The notes: generated by a model not told the origin, from the letters alone. A DNA stretch of 16,507 bases from an uncultured Roseburia sp. (GCA_934358955.1 CAKRLC010000061.1:1-16507), one strand, 5' to 3'; positions 6,700 through 15,117 are shown, counted from the stretch's first letter. Numbers and translations: made by a program.

Positions 6700-8612
6700 T
6701 GGCTGAGAAAAATCATGGCCCGATGCGCGGAAATGCCCGCGGACCGAAACCAAAAGTAAACAATCCAGGAAAGCTCCTCATGCGTCTGCTTTCCTATATT
6801 TTCAAAAATTACGGTATTGCCTGCATCATTGTTGTGATCTGTCTGTTTATCAATGTATTTGCAAGTGTGCAGGGTACCCTGTTTATGCAGACACTGATCG
6901 ACGACTACATCCTCCCTTTGACAAAGCAGGCTTCTCCTGACTTTACGCAGCTGGCACATGCGATCGGAAGGGTTGCCATTTTCTATGGCTGCGGTGTCGT
7001 TGCTTCTTTTGCGCAGTCCAAGATCATGGTCTATGTTACACAGGGAACACTCCGTAACCTGCGTAATGATATGTTTGTCCATATGGAAGGACTCCCGATC
7101 CGTTACTTTGACACACATTCGCACGGCGATATTATGTCAACCTATACAAACGATATTGACACACTCCGACAGATGATCAGCCAGAGTATTCCACAGGTTT
7201 TAAACAGCGCCATCACCATCGTGAGCGTTCTTGGAGCAATGATCGTTTTAAACATTCCTCTTACGGTCGTTACGCTTCTCATGGTCGGTGTCATGCTCTT
7301 CGCCACCAAAAAAGTCGGCGGTGCCAGTGCCAAATATTTTATTGCACAGCAGCGTGACCTTGCAGCTGTCAACGGCTATATTGAAGAAATGATGAACGGC
7401 CAGAAGGTTGTCAAAGTCTTCACGCACGAAGAGGAAAGCATCCGGGACTTCAATGAATTGAACGATAAATTATTTGAAAGTGCAGACAACGCGAATAAAT
7501 TCGGTAATATTTTAATGCCGATCAATGCACAGCTCGGTAATATCAGTTATGTCCTTGTTGCCTTAATCGGTGGTATCCTTGCCTTAGAAGGCTCAGGCGG
7601 ATTCACACTTGGAAAACTTGCAAGCTTTTTAACGTTTAATAAGAGCTTCAGCCAGCCGATCAACCAGTTAAGTATGCAGATCAACAATATTGTTATGGCG
7701 CTTGCCGGTTCCGAACGTATCTTCCGTCTCCTTGACGAGGAACCGGAAACAGATGATGGTTATGTGACTCTCGTCCGTGCAAGAAAAGAAAATGGAAAAA
7801 TTGTGGAATGCAGCGAACGAACCGGTATGTGGGCATGGAAGCATGTACATCAGGCAGACGGCAGTGTCGACTATATTGAATTAAAAGGAGACGTTGTGTT
7901 TGATGATGTAGACTTCGGTTACAACCCGGATAAGATCGTCCTTCATAATGTTGACCTGTTCGCAACACCAGGACAGAAGATTGCCTTTGTCGGAAGTACC
8001 GGTGCCGGAAAAACAACGATCACAAACCTGATCAACCGTTTTTATGATATCCAGGACGGTAAGATCCGCTACGATGGCATTAACATCAATAAGATCAAAA
8101 AAGCGGATCTGCGCCATTCTCTTGGTATCGTTCTTCAGGATACACATCTGTTTACTGCCACTGTAATGGAAAATATCCGTTACGGAAAATTAGACGCCAC
8201 AGATGAAGAGGTGATCGCTGCTGCCAAGCTTGCAAATGCAGATACCTTTATCCATCAGTTACCGGACGGTTATAATACGATGCTGACCGGAGATGGTGCC
8301 AACCTCAGTCAGGGACAACGCCAGCTGCTTGCCATTGCCCGTGCTGCGATCGCAGATCCGCCGGTTTTAATCCTTGATGAAGCAACATCTTCTATTGATA
8401 CCCGTACCGAAAAGATCGTCCAGAGCGGAATGGATAAGCTCATGCATGGCCGTACCACTTTCGTGATTGCCCATCGTCTCTCCACGGTACGCAACAGTGA
8501 CTGCATCATGGTCTTAGAGCAGGGACGCATCATTGAACGCGGCAACCATGAACAGCTTATGGCTGAACGCGGCAAATACTATCAGCTTTATACCGGCAAT
8601 CTGGCAGAATAA
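6699..8612 (+). CDS. ABC exporter half-transporter, catalytic subunit
   Basis: A 637-residue partner of the preceding subunit. After a basic N-terminal tail (about 1-25), a six-helix exporter domain spans about 38-340 and the ATP-binding domain about 398-630. Walker A is GSTGAGKT (432-439), Q-loop Q480, Walker B VLILDE with catalytic E561, and H-loop H592, all canonical. Its signature is LSQGQ (536-540) instead of LSGGQ, so it contributes the degenerate half of the partner's site. The two proteins thus have complementary defects, as expected of one asymmetric heterodimer. An extra stretch of about 50 residues (about 347-397, including WAWKHVHQADG) separates the membrane and ATPase domains; similar linkers occur in the larger subunit of clostridial pairs. 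Transcription ends at the hairpin at 8711-8763. The substrate cannot be read from sequence. Confidence 0.93.
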   Translation: MAEKNHGPMRGNARGPKPKVNNPGKLLMRLLSYIFKNYGIACIIVVICLFINVFASVQGTLFMQTLIDDYILPLTKQASPDFTQLAHAIGRVAIFYGCGVVASFAQSKIMVYVTQGTLRNLRNDMFVHMEGLPIRYFDTHSHGDIMSTYTNDIDTLRQMISQSIPQVLNSAITIVSVLGAMIVLNIPLTVVTLLMVGVMLFATKKVGGASAKYFIAQQRDLAAVNGYIEEMMNGQKVVKVFTHEEESIRDFNELNDKLFESADNANKFGNILMPINAQLGNISYVLVALIGGILALEGSGGFTLGKLASFLTFNKSFSQPINQLSMQINNIVMALAGSERIFRLLDEEPETDDGYVTLVRARKENGKIVECSERTGMWAWKHVHQADGSVDYIELKGDVVFDDVDFGYNPDKIVLHNVDLFATPGQKIAFVGSTGAGKTTITNLINRFYDIQDGKIRYDGININKIKKADLRHSLGIVLQDTHLFTATVMENIRYGKLDATDEEVIAAAKLANADTFIHQLPDGYNTMLTGDGANLSQGQRQLLAIARAAIADPPVLILDEATSSIDTRTEKIVQSGMDKLMHGRTTFVIAHRLSTVRNSDCIMVLEQGRIIERGNHEQLMAERGKYYQLYTGNLAE

Positions 8613-8710
8613 GAATTTTTTCTTTTAGAAACAGCTGTTTAGATCAACAAATGATTCTTCATGGCATTGGATTTAAATAATCAGTCATAGATTTAAATTG
8701 TCAGATGGGT

Positions 8711-8763
8711 AAAAAAATATTGCAAGTTTCTCTTTTGTACTATGAAACTTGCAATATTTTTTT
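8711..8763. terminator. Bidirectional terminator between convergent ABC and MATE genes (repeat copy 2)
   Basis: A perfect 20-bp inverted repeat (8711-8730 with 8744-8763) has a 13-base loop. Each arm ends in seven A or T, so both strands give a stem followed by a U-run. It lies about 100 bases past the second ABC stop codon and 20 bases past the MATE stop, so it can serve both. The right arm is repeated exactly at 15-34 near the window's left edge. Confidence 0.9.
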
Positions 8764-8782
8764 ATTCAATCTACATTATTTT

Positions 8783-10126
8783 TTACAGTTTCCGATAAAC
8801 CGTAAAATACATCGTGATAAAGCATGCCAATCCACCGATCAAGTTTGAAATTGGTTCTGCCAGGAAAACGCCTGCCACGCCAATTGCAGGGATCATTGGT
8901 AATAAAAAAGTAAGCGGTACCACGATGAACACCTTCCGGAGCATCGAAAAGAAAATTGCCTGCTTTGATTTTCCAAGTGCCTGAAAGGTTGTCTGCCCGG
9001 TAAACTGAAATGCCATAAAGAAAAATCCAAAAAAGTAAATATGCATCGACTGTATAGTAAGAGGCAGAAGCTCTGCATCCTTATTAAAGATCGTAACAAA
9101 CTGATTTGGGAAAATCATCGTCATTGCCCATGCAAACAATGTATACACAAGCAATATAACCGCCGTATACCGGATCGTCTGCTTTACTCTCTTGAATTCT
9201 TTTGCACCATAATTAAAGCTCATAACCGGCTGTGCGCCATTTCCGACACCGGAAACCGGCATGTGGATCACTTCGCGGATAGAATTGATGATCGTCATTG
9301 CTGCAATATACATGTCTCCACCGTAGATTGCCAGATTAATATTACATACCATCTGTGTCAGGCTGTTCGTTACGGACATCGTAAATCCTGCCAGCCCAAG
9401 AACAAGAATATTCTTCACACGTCTTGCCTCTAATTTAAAATAATTCTTATCCAGCCGGATCGTAGCATTCTTTCCCGTCAGAAAGCGAAGTGTCCAACAT
9501 GCCGCCACAAACTGGGAAATAACCGTTGCCAGTGCCGCTCCCTTTACTCCCATTTCCAATTTGAAAATAAAAAGCGGATCCAGAATAAGATTGCATACAG
9601 CACCGATAGAAACGGTCATCATTCCGATATTAGCAAACCCCTGCGCATTGATAAATGCATTCATTCCAAGGCTTAACATCACAAACAAAGTCCCTGTCAG
9701 ATAAATACTGAGATAAGAATCTGCATATGGATAAATCGCCTCACTTGCTCCCAGTAAGTACAGCATTGGCTTTTTAATCAAAAACATCACACAGCTAAAT
9801 GCCACTCCAATGATAACAAGCAGGCAAAAGGAATTACCGAGTATCCATTTTGCCTCTTCCTCGTTTTTTTTTCCTCTTTCAATCGAAAAAAGCGGTGCTC
9901 CACCCATTCCGACAAGGTTCGCAAATGCAATTGCCAATGTACAGATTGGAAATGCAACGCCCAGTCCCGTTAATGCTTCTGTTGCATGCTCCGGGATTCT
10001 TCCAATAAAAACCCGGTCTATAATATTATATAAAATGTTAACAATTTGTGCTAATGTCATAGGAAGTGCGATCCGTGCCATATGCCCAAGAATACTTCCT
10101 TTTGAAAAATTATTATTTACTGCCAT
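8783..10126 (-). CDS. MATE-family multidrug efflux protein
   Basis: A 447-residue integral membrane protein of the MATE family (MepA/NorM-like), the usual length for the family, with about 12 hydrophobic helices in two similar halves. Family members export cationic drugs in exchange for Na+ or H+. The N-terminal segment (ALPMTLAQIVNILYNIIDR, about 18-36) is the typical first helix, and NPLF-like and MSFNYGAKE segments fit known members. The start at 10126 has only a weak ribosome binding site. A possible promoter, TTGAGA (10169-10174) with TAAAAT (10145-10150) at 18-base spacing, would give a very short leader. It is convergent with the ABC exporter operon and shares its terminator. Nothing shows that it is under the same MarR control. 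Substrate and coupling ion are not evident. Confidence 0.92.
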   Translation of the reverse strand: MAVNNNFSKGSILGHMARIALPMTLAQIVNILYNIIDRVFIGRIPEHATEALTGLGVAFPICTLAIAFANLVGMGGAPLFSIERGKKNEEEAKWILGNSFCLLVIIGVAFSCVMFLIKKPMLYLLGASEAIYPYADSYLSIYLTGTLFVMLSLGMNAFINAQGFANIGMMTVSIGAVCNLILDPLFIFKLEMGVKGAALATVISQFVAACWTLRFLTGKNATIRLDKNYFKLEARRVKNILVLGLAGFTMSVTNSLTQMVCNINLAIYGGDMYIAAMTIINSIREVIHMPVSGVGNGAQPVMSFNYGAKEFKRVKQTIRYTAVILLVYTLFAWAMTMIFPNQFVTIFNKDAELLPLTIQSMHIYFFGFFFMAFQFTGQTTFQALGKSKQAIFFSMLRKVFIVVPLTFLLPMIPAIGVAGVFLAEPISNLIGGLACFITMYFTVYRKL

Positions 10127-10244
10127 TTTCTTACGTCTCTTTTTATTTTATTCTTCTAAATATCTTCCTCTCAACATCGCTGATTCATACAACGCCACTT
10201 TGCTATCGTGACTTTGCTGCAAAATGATGAAAAAAACATCCTTT

Positions 10245-10895
10245 CTATGCATTCTTCATGGTTTTCTTTCCTGTCATGCAAATATCATTCAGCACACAGC
10301 GGTCGCAATGTGGTGTTGTTCTTGCTGTACAGATATCTCTTCCATGCTCTACCAGCCGGTGACAAAAATCACTTCCTTCTTCCGGTGGAATGATCTTCCA
10401 CAGCTCCATCTCCACTTTTTTCGGCTCCTTGATGTCTTTGACTAATCCCATGCGGTTCACCAGCCTGATGCAGTGGGTATCTGTCACGATCGCCGGTTTT
10501 CCGAATACATCTCCCATGATCAGGTTTGCACTCTTTCTTCCCACGCCCGGGAGCTTTAATAAAGCATCAAAATCATCCGGAACCTTTCCATCATACTGCT
10601 CTTTTAACATCTTCATGCAGGCACTGATATCTCTTGCCTTGCTATTTCCAAGTCCACACGGACGTACGATTTCCTCAATTTCTGAAACATCCGCCTCTGC
10701 TAATGCGTCCACGTCCGGAAACTTTTCATAAAGCTTTTCCACAACCACATTCACTCTTGCGTCTGTACACTGGGCTGCAAGTCTTACACTCACCAAAAGC
10801 TTCCATGCCTGGTCATATTCCAATGTGCATCCTGCATCCGGATACGCTTCTTTTAAACGTTTTATAATTTCTAATGCCAACTGCTTTTTTGTCAT
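10245..10895 (-). CDS. nth: Endonuclease III (DNA glycosylase/AP lyase)
   Basis: Nth removes oxidised pyrimidines from DNA and cuts the abasic site, starting base excision repair. The helix-hairpin-helix motif LPGVGRKSA contains the catalytic lysine (K121), and the catalytic aspartate is D139 (in VTDTHC). Both lie one position from E. coli K120 and D138. Four cysteines near the C-terminus (C189, C197, C200, C206) would hold the [4Fe-4S] cluster, spaced C-x7-C-x2-C-x5-C instead of the classical x6 first gap. I place the start at 10895 (MTKKQLALEI; 217 residues) because GAGG lies 8 bases upstream and the length fits the family. The longer open frame to 11051 adds a lysine-rich tail that overlaps the upstream gene in another frame and is not likely translated. 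It follows that gene by 38 bases, probably in one transcript. Confidence 0.95.
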   Translation of the reverse strand: MTKKQLALEIIKRLKEAYPDAGCTLEYDQAWKLLVSVRLAAQCTDARVNVVVEKLYEKFPDVDALAEADVSEIEEIVRPCGLGNSKARDISACMKMLKEQYDGKVPDDFDALLKLPGVGRKSANLIMGDVFGKPAIVTDTHCIRLVNRMGLVKDIKEPKKVEMELWKIIPPEEGSDFCHRLVEHGRDICTARTTPHCDRCVLNDICMTGKKTMKNA

Positions 10896-10933
10896 TCCTC
10901 TTTCCTCGATTTCCTGTTTCTTAATCTGTCCTT

Positions 10934-12142
10934 TTATTCTTCTTTTTTTAACTTCATCAAAAACGCATGCCATTTTTCTTTTATTTTTTCGATCCAGCCA
11001 GTCCACTTTTCTTTGACGTTTTGAAACCATCTCTTTATCTTTTCTTTCCACTCCGGATCATCGGTCTCGACTGATTCTTCTGATTCGCTCATTTCTTCCT
11101 CAACAGATTCCTGTGCTTCGTTTTCTTTTATTTCTTCAAATTCTGTATTTTCCTGTTTCTCTACCTTCTGCTCGGTATCCTCTTCGATGCTCTCTTGTTC
11201 TACCGTTTCTTCGAGTACAGCCGCCTCCTGGACTTTTGCTTCCGGCTCTGCGGATCTTATTTCCTGGGTTTCTCCTTCTGCTTTTAATTTTTCCTTCTCG
11301 GCAGCTTTCTGATTTCGTTTCTCCTCTTTCTGCTGTATCCGCAGGTTCTTTTTCTCTTCTTTTAGTAAGAGCTTCTGATTTTTCTTTTCTTCTTTCACGC
11401 GAAGCTTCTGGTTCTTCCGGACTTCTTTTTTGGCAATTTTTTCAACTTCAGCAATATAATCTTTTGCACTTCTTAACCGTTTTTTATCCTGTCGGTATGG
11501 ATCATAAAGAAAATATGCCGCAGTTCCAACGATCAGCACGACAACTGCTCCCATTGCACAATATGGCAAAAATAACTCATATTCCGGATATTGCAATTCG
11601 AAGCATACAAATATCACCATCATTACCGGGAAAATAAGCAGATAAAGAAGTTTACTTAATATTCCTATAAAACTCCGTCTTCCTTTTGCCTGTGCAAGAA
11701 GCGCTCCCTCCACGCCGGTGCAGGCGATCATAAACAGGCATATCTGTGAATCAAATCCATGCAGGATCCCACAGATTGCGATCATAACTACCGACAATAA
11801 AAATAGTGAAAAAGCGCAGCCCCGGTAATATGCATTTTTATATTCGTGCATCCCCTGCAGCTTATCCTCCGTAATTCCATTCATCTCATAAATCTGAGAA
11901 TTCAGTTTTTCCTGAAAATCCTGATTAAACTTCCGGCTTTCCTTCGTCCGGTCAAGATTTTCATTGATATCCTGGTTCATCCGGTCGATCACGCGCTGTT
12001 CCTGTATCATCTGCTCTAAGATAAGATCTTCCGCTTCGCGCTTTCTTCTGATCTGCTCTTTGATCCATTCAGACTTCTGCACACGCAGACTTTCTCCAAG
12101 TTCATTTTTTTCTTCGTTTTCCGTACGTTCTTCTATTTCCAT
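10934..12142 (-). CDS. Unrecognised membrane protein with long charged coiled coils
   Basis: I do not recognise this 402-residue protein. Its layout is clear: a charged helical region (about 20-96, many Glu, Lys, Arg and Gln, coiled-coil-like); four hydrophobic segments (about 108-127, 134-150, 157-181, 191-213); a lysine-rich helix (about 222-290) with four tandem 11-residue repeats; a glutamate-rich stretch (about 291-364); and a basic tail with five tryptophans (365, 372, 380, 383, 391). No catalytic motif or signal peptide is evident. Both ends are probably cytoplasmic if there are four membrane spans. I start at ATG 12142 because GAGG lies 6 bases upstream; a GTG at 12154 has no site. 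nth follows after 38 bases, though a functional link is not implied. A structural or membrane-organising role is only a guess. Confidence 0.75.
   Translation of the reverse strand: MEIEERTENEEKNELGESLRVQKSEWIKEQIRRKREAEDLILEQMIQEQRVIDRMNQDINENLDRTKESRKFNQDFQEKLNSQIYEMNGITEDKLQGMHEYKNAYYRGCAFSLFLLSVVMIAICGILHGFDSQICLFMIACTGVEGALLAQAKGRRSFIGILSKLLYLLIFPVMMVIFVCFELQYPEYELFLPYCAMGAVVVLIVGTAAYFLYDPYRQDKKRLRSAKDYIAEVEKIAKKEVRKNQKLRVKEEKKNQKLLLKEEKKNLRIQQKEEKRNQKAAEKEKLKAEGETQEIRSAEPEAKVQEAAVLEETVEQESIEEDTEQKVEKQENTEFEEIKENEAQESVEEEMSESEESVETDDPEWKEKIKRWFQNVKEKWTGWIEKIKEKWHAFLMKLKKEE
11288..11416 (-). repeat. Four tandem 33-bp repeats encoding an 11-residue coiled-coil unit
   Basis: Inside the unrecognised membrane protein, the units KNQKLRVKEEK, KNQKLLLKEEK, KNLRIQQKEEK and RNQKAAEKEK follow each other without gaps (residues about 243-285 from the 12142 start). 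Eleven-residue periodicity is a hendecad, typical of straight or slightly right-handed coiled coils. The last unit is degenerate and one residue short. This suggests growth by internal duplication. Confidence 0.7.
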
Positions 12143-12308
12143 ACTTATCCTCACGTAAATTTTTTAAAATACAGGATGACATTCAGGCCACACAATCAGA
12201 TCAGGAACTTTTCCGTGTATTCTGCCGACAGTGGCAAAAAATCTGGCCATATGGCATTTACATCATCAACATAGCTTTATCATACAACGAATCCAGGCAT
12301 TTTGCATT

Positions 12309-12359
12309 AAAAAACACAAAATAGCAACAGACTTCCTAAAATAAGAAATCTGCTGCTAT
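12309..12359 (-). terminator. Terminator downstream of gpmI
   Basis: Arms 12321-12331 (atagcaacaga) and 12349-12359 (tctgctgctat) pair on the minus strand with one G-U wobble, extended inward by two pairs after a mismatch. On the minus strand the stem is followed by TTTTGTGTTTTTT (12309-12320). It lies about 45 bases past the gpmI stop codon and should end the glycolytic transcript. Confidence 0.8.
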
Positions 12360-12404
12360 ATCCATACTTTTTATTTTGGCAGGCTGCCACTAAAACAGTT
12401 CTGA

Positions 12405-13943
12405 CTATTTCACTAACAGTGATTTTCCTGTCATTTCTGCTGGCTGCTCCATGCCCATTAATTCAATTAAGGTAGGAATAATGTCTGCCAGACATCCATT
12501 CTCTCTTAATTTGTATGCAGGATCTGCATTTACCAAGATAAATGGAACCGGATTTGTTGTATGTGCTGTAAATGGAGCACCTGTTTCATAATCAACTAAC
12601 TGCTCTGCATTTCCGTGATCTGCACAGATAAATAACTGTCCATTTACTTCTTTAATCGCCTCAACTGCTTTTCCTACACAGGCATCTACTGTCTCAACTG
12701 CTTTGATCGCTGCTTCAAGAATACCAGTATGTCCAACCATATCCGGGTTTGCAAAGTTAATGATGATCACATCATATTTTTCTGAACGGATTGCTGTACA
12801 TAATTTATCACATACTTCCGGAGCACTCATCTCTGGCTGTAAGTCATAGGTTGCAACCTTTGGGGATTTTACAAGAATTCTGTCTTCGCCTACGTTTGGC
12901 TCCTCTACACCACCGTTAAAGAAGAATGTAACGTGTGCATACTTCTCTGTTTCAGCAATTCTTGCCTGTTTTAATCCATGAGCAGCGAGATATTCGCCAA
13001 ATGTGTTCTTTAATTCAACCTTCTTAAATGCTACTTCCTTATTTGGAATAGATGCATCATACTCTGTGAAGCAGATATACTTCACATCTTTTCTTGCTCC
13101 CCTGTCAAATCCGTCAAAATCATCTGCACAGAAAGTTCTTGTGATCTCACGCGCACGGTCAGGACGGAAGTTAAAGAAAATAACAGAGTCTTTATCTTTG
13201 ATCGTTGCTACCGGAGCACCATTCTCAACAATTGCTGTTGGAATAAAGAATTCGTCTGTAACATCCTTTGCATAAGATGCATCCATTGCTTCAACTGCGC
13301 TTTCAGCTGTTTCTCCTTCGCCTTTTGTCAGAACATTATATGCTTTCTCTACACGATCCCATCTGTTATCACGGTCCATTGCATAGTAACGGCCGGAAAT
13401 AGATGCGATCTTACCAACTCCGATTTCTGCCATCTTTGCTTCAAGCGCTTCTATAAATCCTTTTCCGGATGTAGGTGCTGTATCACGTCCGTCTAAGAAG
13501 CAGTGAACATATACATTTTCTACGCCTTCTCTTTTGGCCATCTCAAGCAGTCCATATACATGTGTGATATGGCTGTGAACACCACCATCAGAAAGCAGTC
13601 CGAATAAATGAAGATCAGATCCGTTTTTCTTTACATTTGCCATGCCGTCTAACAGCGCTTCATTCTTGAAAAAGTCACCGTCTTCGATTTCTTTTGTGAT
13701 TCTTGTTAATTCCTGATAAACAATTCTGCCGGCACCCATATTCATATGTCCAACTTCAGAGTTTCCCATCTGTCCATCTGGAAGTCCTACTGCAAGTCCA
13801 CTCGCGTTGCCTTTTACGAATGGATAATCTTTCATCAGTCCATCCATTACCGGTGTGTCAGCCAGTGCTACTGCATTGCCATCTTTTCTGTCATTCAAAC
13901 CATATCCATCTAATATCATTAATACGGTAGGTCTCTTACTCAT
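12405..13943 (-). CDS. gpmI: 2,3-bisphosphoglycerate-independent phosphoglycerate mutase
   Basis: GpmI interconverts 3- and 2-phosphoglycerate in the cytoplasm through a phosphoserine intermediate and needs Mn2+. With the start at 13943 the protein has 512 residues, the usual family length. The alkaline-phosphatase-like metal ligand D12 lies in LDGYG, and the catalytic serine S62 in MGNSEVGH is at the classical position. DGRDTAP, FRPDRAREI and ADHGNAEQ supply further substrate and metal ligands. GAGG lies 8 bases before this ATG. The open frame continues to 14027, but those 28 residues are not family-like and have no site. It is the last gene of the glycolytic cluster, 265 bases after tpiA, with a hairpin and a possible promoter in the gap. 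Confidence 0.97.
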   Translation of the reverse strand: MSKRPTVLMILDGYGLNDRKDGNAVALADTPVMDGLMKDYPFVKGNASGLAVGLPDGQMGNSEVGHMNMGAGRIVYQELTRITKEIEDGDFFKNEALLDGMANVKKNGSDLHLFGLLSDGGVHSHITHVYGLLEMAKREGVENVYVHCFLDGRDTAPTSGKGFIEALEAKMAEIGVGKIASISGRYYAMDRDNRWDRVEKAYNVLTKGEGETAESAVEAMDASYAKDVTDEFFIPTAIVENGAPVATIKDKDSVIFFNFRPDRAREITRTFCADDFDGFDRGARKDVKYICFTEYDASIPNKEVAFKKVELKNTFGEYLAAHGLKQARIAETEKYAHVTFFFNGGVEEPNVGEDRILVKSPKVATYDLQPEMSAPEVCDKLCTAIRSEKYDVIIINFANPDMVGHTGILEAAIKAVETVDACVGKAVEAIKEVNGQLFICADHGNAEQLVDYETGAPFTAHTTNPVPFILVNADPAYKLRENGCLADIIPTLIELMGMEQPAEMTGKSLLVK

Positions 13944-14067
13944 TTTGTCTTCCTCTCTTTCCCTTGCTTTTCCTATGTAATTACAAATTGTTATCCTATT
14001 ATGAATACTTTGTGAATCTGCAATCACGCGGAATTATTTTCTATTTTCATCTGCATGTTCCATTTTC

Positions 14068-14073
14068 ATTATA
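14068..14073 (-). promoter_or_regulatory. Possible -10 of a gpmI promoter
   Basis: A consensus TATAAT on the minus strand lies about 125 bases before the gpmI start, downstream of the hairpin at 14122-14175. No good -35 is seen 16-18 bases upstream, so this is a weak call. It would allow gpmI some expression independent of gap-pgk-tpiA. Confidence 0.25.
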
Positions 14074-14121
14074 AAAATGTACCCTGCAAACCTGTTTTCC
14101 CTGTTATCAATTACAATTCAT

Positions 14122-14175
14122 CTTAGAAAAAGGGATTCCATTGTCCTGTTTCAACAACAAAATCCCTTATCTAAG
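14122..14175 (-). terminator. Hairpin after tpiA, before gpmI
   Basis: Two collinear arms, cttaga...aagggatt (14122-14137) and aatccctt...tctaag (14161-14175), pair over 14 bp with a small internal bulge and a 23-base loop. On the minus strand the inner stem runs into TTTTT. It lies about 35 bases past the tpiA stop codon. It is a likely terminator or partial terminator between tpiA and gpmI. Confidence 0.65.
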
Positions 14176-14208
14176 TTACAAAGACAGTTTATGTTTCAAA
14201 CCTGAAAT

Positions 14209-14958
14209 TTATTTGTAGTTTACGATCTTACCGAAATCAGCTTTTAAGGAAGCTCCACCAACTAATCCGCCATCAATGTTTGGCTGTGCAAATAATTCTG
14301 CAGCATTACCAGCATTTACAGATCCGCCGTACTGAATACGAACTGCTTCTGCCGTATCTGTTCCATATACTTCAGCGATGCACTCACGGATTGCTTTACA
14401 AACTTCTTCAGCCTGCTCAGTTGTAGCTGTTTTACCAGTTCCGATTGCCCAGATTGGTTCGTAAGCGATTACCATAGAAGCAACCTGCTCTGCTGTTACG
14501 TCTTTTAAGTCAGATTTGATCTGTAAACGGATCCAGTCAAGAGTGATTCCCATTTCTCTCTGCTCTAATGTCTCACCACAGCAAAGAATTGGTGTAAGTC
14601 CTTTTTCGAATGCTTTTTTCACTTTTTTGTTTAATAAAGCATCGTCTTCTTTGAAGTAATCACGTCTCTCAGAATGTCCTAATACAACGTATTTTACACC
14701 TGCATCAACTAACATGTCTGCGGAGATTTCTCCTGTATATGCACCTTTCTCTTCGAAGTACATATTCTCTGCTCCAACTGCTACGTTCGTTCCTTTTACA
14801 GCTTCTACAACTGGAACGATGTCAATAGCAGGTACACAGTAAACAACTTCTACTTCATCACTTGCTACAAGTGGTTTTAACTCTTCTACTAATTTTACAG
14901 CCTCACTTGGAGTCATGTTCATTTTCCAGTTTCCGGCTACGATTTTCTTTCTTGCCAT
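14209..14958 (-). CDS. tpiA: Triosephosphate isomerase
   Basis: TpiA interconverts dihydroxyacetone phosphate and glyceraldehyde 3-phosphate as a cytoplasmic homodimeric TIM barrel. The catalytic residues are in place: K12 (GNWKMN), H95 (LGHSERR) and E167 ([11 protein letters not shown], with flexible loop 6 following). The phosphate-binding YGGSV motif lies near the C-terminus. At 249 residues it is full length. The start at 14958 has AAGGA 7 bases upstream. It follows pgk after 132 bases that hold a duplicated piece of the pgk 3' end and a separate hairpin, and precedes gpmI. Confidence 0.98.
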   Translation of the reverse strand: MARKKIVAGNWKMNMTPSEAVKLVEELKPLVASDEVEVVYCVPAIDIVPVVEAVKGTNVAVGAENMYFEEKGAYTGEISADMLVDAGVKYVVLGHSERRDYFKEDDALLNKKVKKAFEKGLTPILCCGETLEQREMGITLDWIRLQIKSDLKDVTAEQVASMVIAYEPIWAIGTGKTATTEQAEEVCKAIRECIAEVYGTDTAEAVRIQYGGSVNAGNAAELFAQPNIDGGLVGGASLKADFGKIVNYK

Positions 14959-14992
14959 TTTTGTTTCCTTCTTTCCCCAATTTTTTTATATT

Positions 14993-15018
14993 CGCGGATT
15001 GTTCGAAAACTCTCCGCG
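14993..15018. repeat. Small GC-rich hairpin upstream of tpiA
   Basis: cgcgga (14993-14998) and tccgcg (15013-15018) form a perfect 6-bp GC-rich stem with a 14-base loop, in an otherwise AT-rich stretch. It is about 35 bases before the tpiA start on the minus strand. No U-run follows on that strand, so it is more likely an mRNA-stabilising or processing element than a terminator. Confidence 0.5.
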
Positions 15019-15026
15019 TTTTCTCG

Positions 15027-15117
15027 TTCTTATTTATCGTTTGCAGCTGGCAACCAAGGAGTTGCAGCTGCATTTATGTTATGACAATTCTTATTTATCG
15101 TTTGCAGCTGCAACTCC
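15027..15117. repeat. Direct and inverted duplication of the pgk 3' end
   Basis: The last codons and stop of pgk (15088-15110) recur exactly over 23 bases at 15027-15049, 61 bases downstream of pgk. With a single-base insertion the match extends a further five bases. Between the two copies, 15058-15072 (ggagttgcagctgca) is an exact 15-base inverted copy of 15103-15117, inside the pgk coding end. The middle segment can therefore pair with either flanking copy. The second copy is out of frame with any gene. Confidence 0.85.

Noticed and set aside
8629..8640. Palindrome aaacagctgttt just after the second ABC subunit
   Set aside because: It has no loop for a hairpin, and the strong terminator at 8711-8763 explains the end of the transcript better.
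8670..8698. Direct repeat gatttaaat, 20 bases apart, after the ABC genes
   Set aside because: Short, AT-rich and without symmetry or a nearby promoter; chance is likely.
10896..11051. N-terminal extension of nth overlapping the coiled-coil gene
   Set aside because: The extra lysine-rich residues come from the other gene's DNA in another frame. The internal ATG has a good ribosome binding site and gives the normal family length.
12155..12308. Promoter or regulatory RNA upstream of the coiled-coil gene
   Set aside because: Only poor -35/-10 matches and a short gccatatggc palindrome were seen; nothing specific enough to report.
13944..14027. 28-residue N-terminal extension of gpmI
   Set aside because: No ribosome binding site, not family-like, and S62 falls at the classical number only with the start at 13943.
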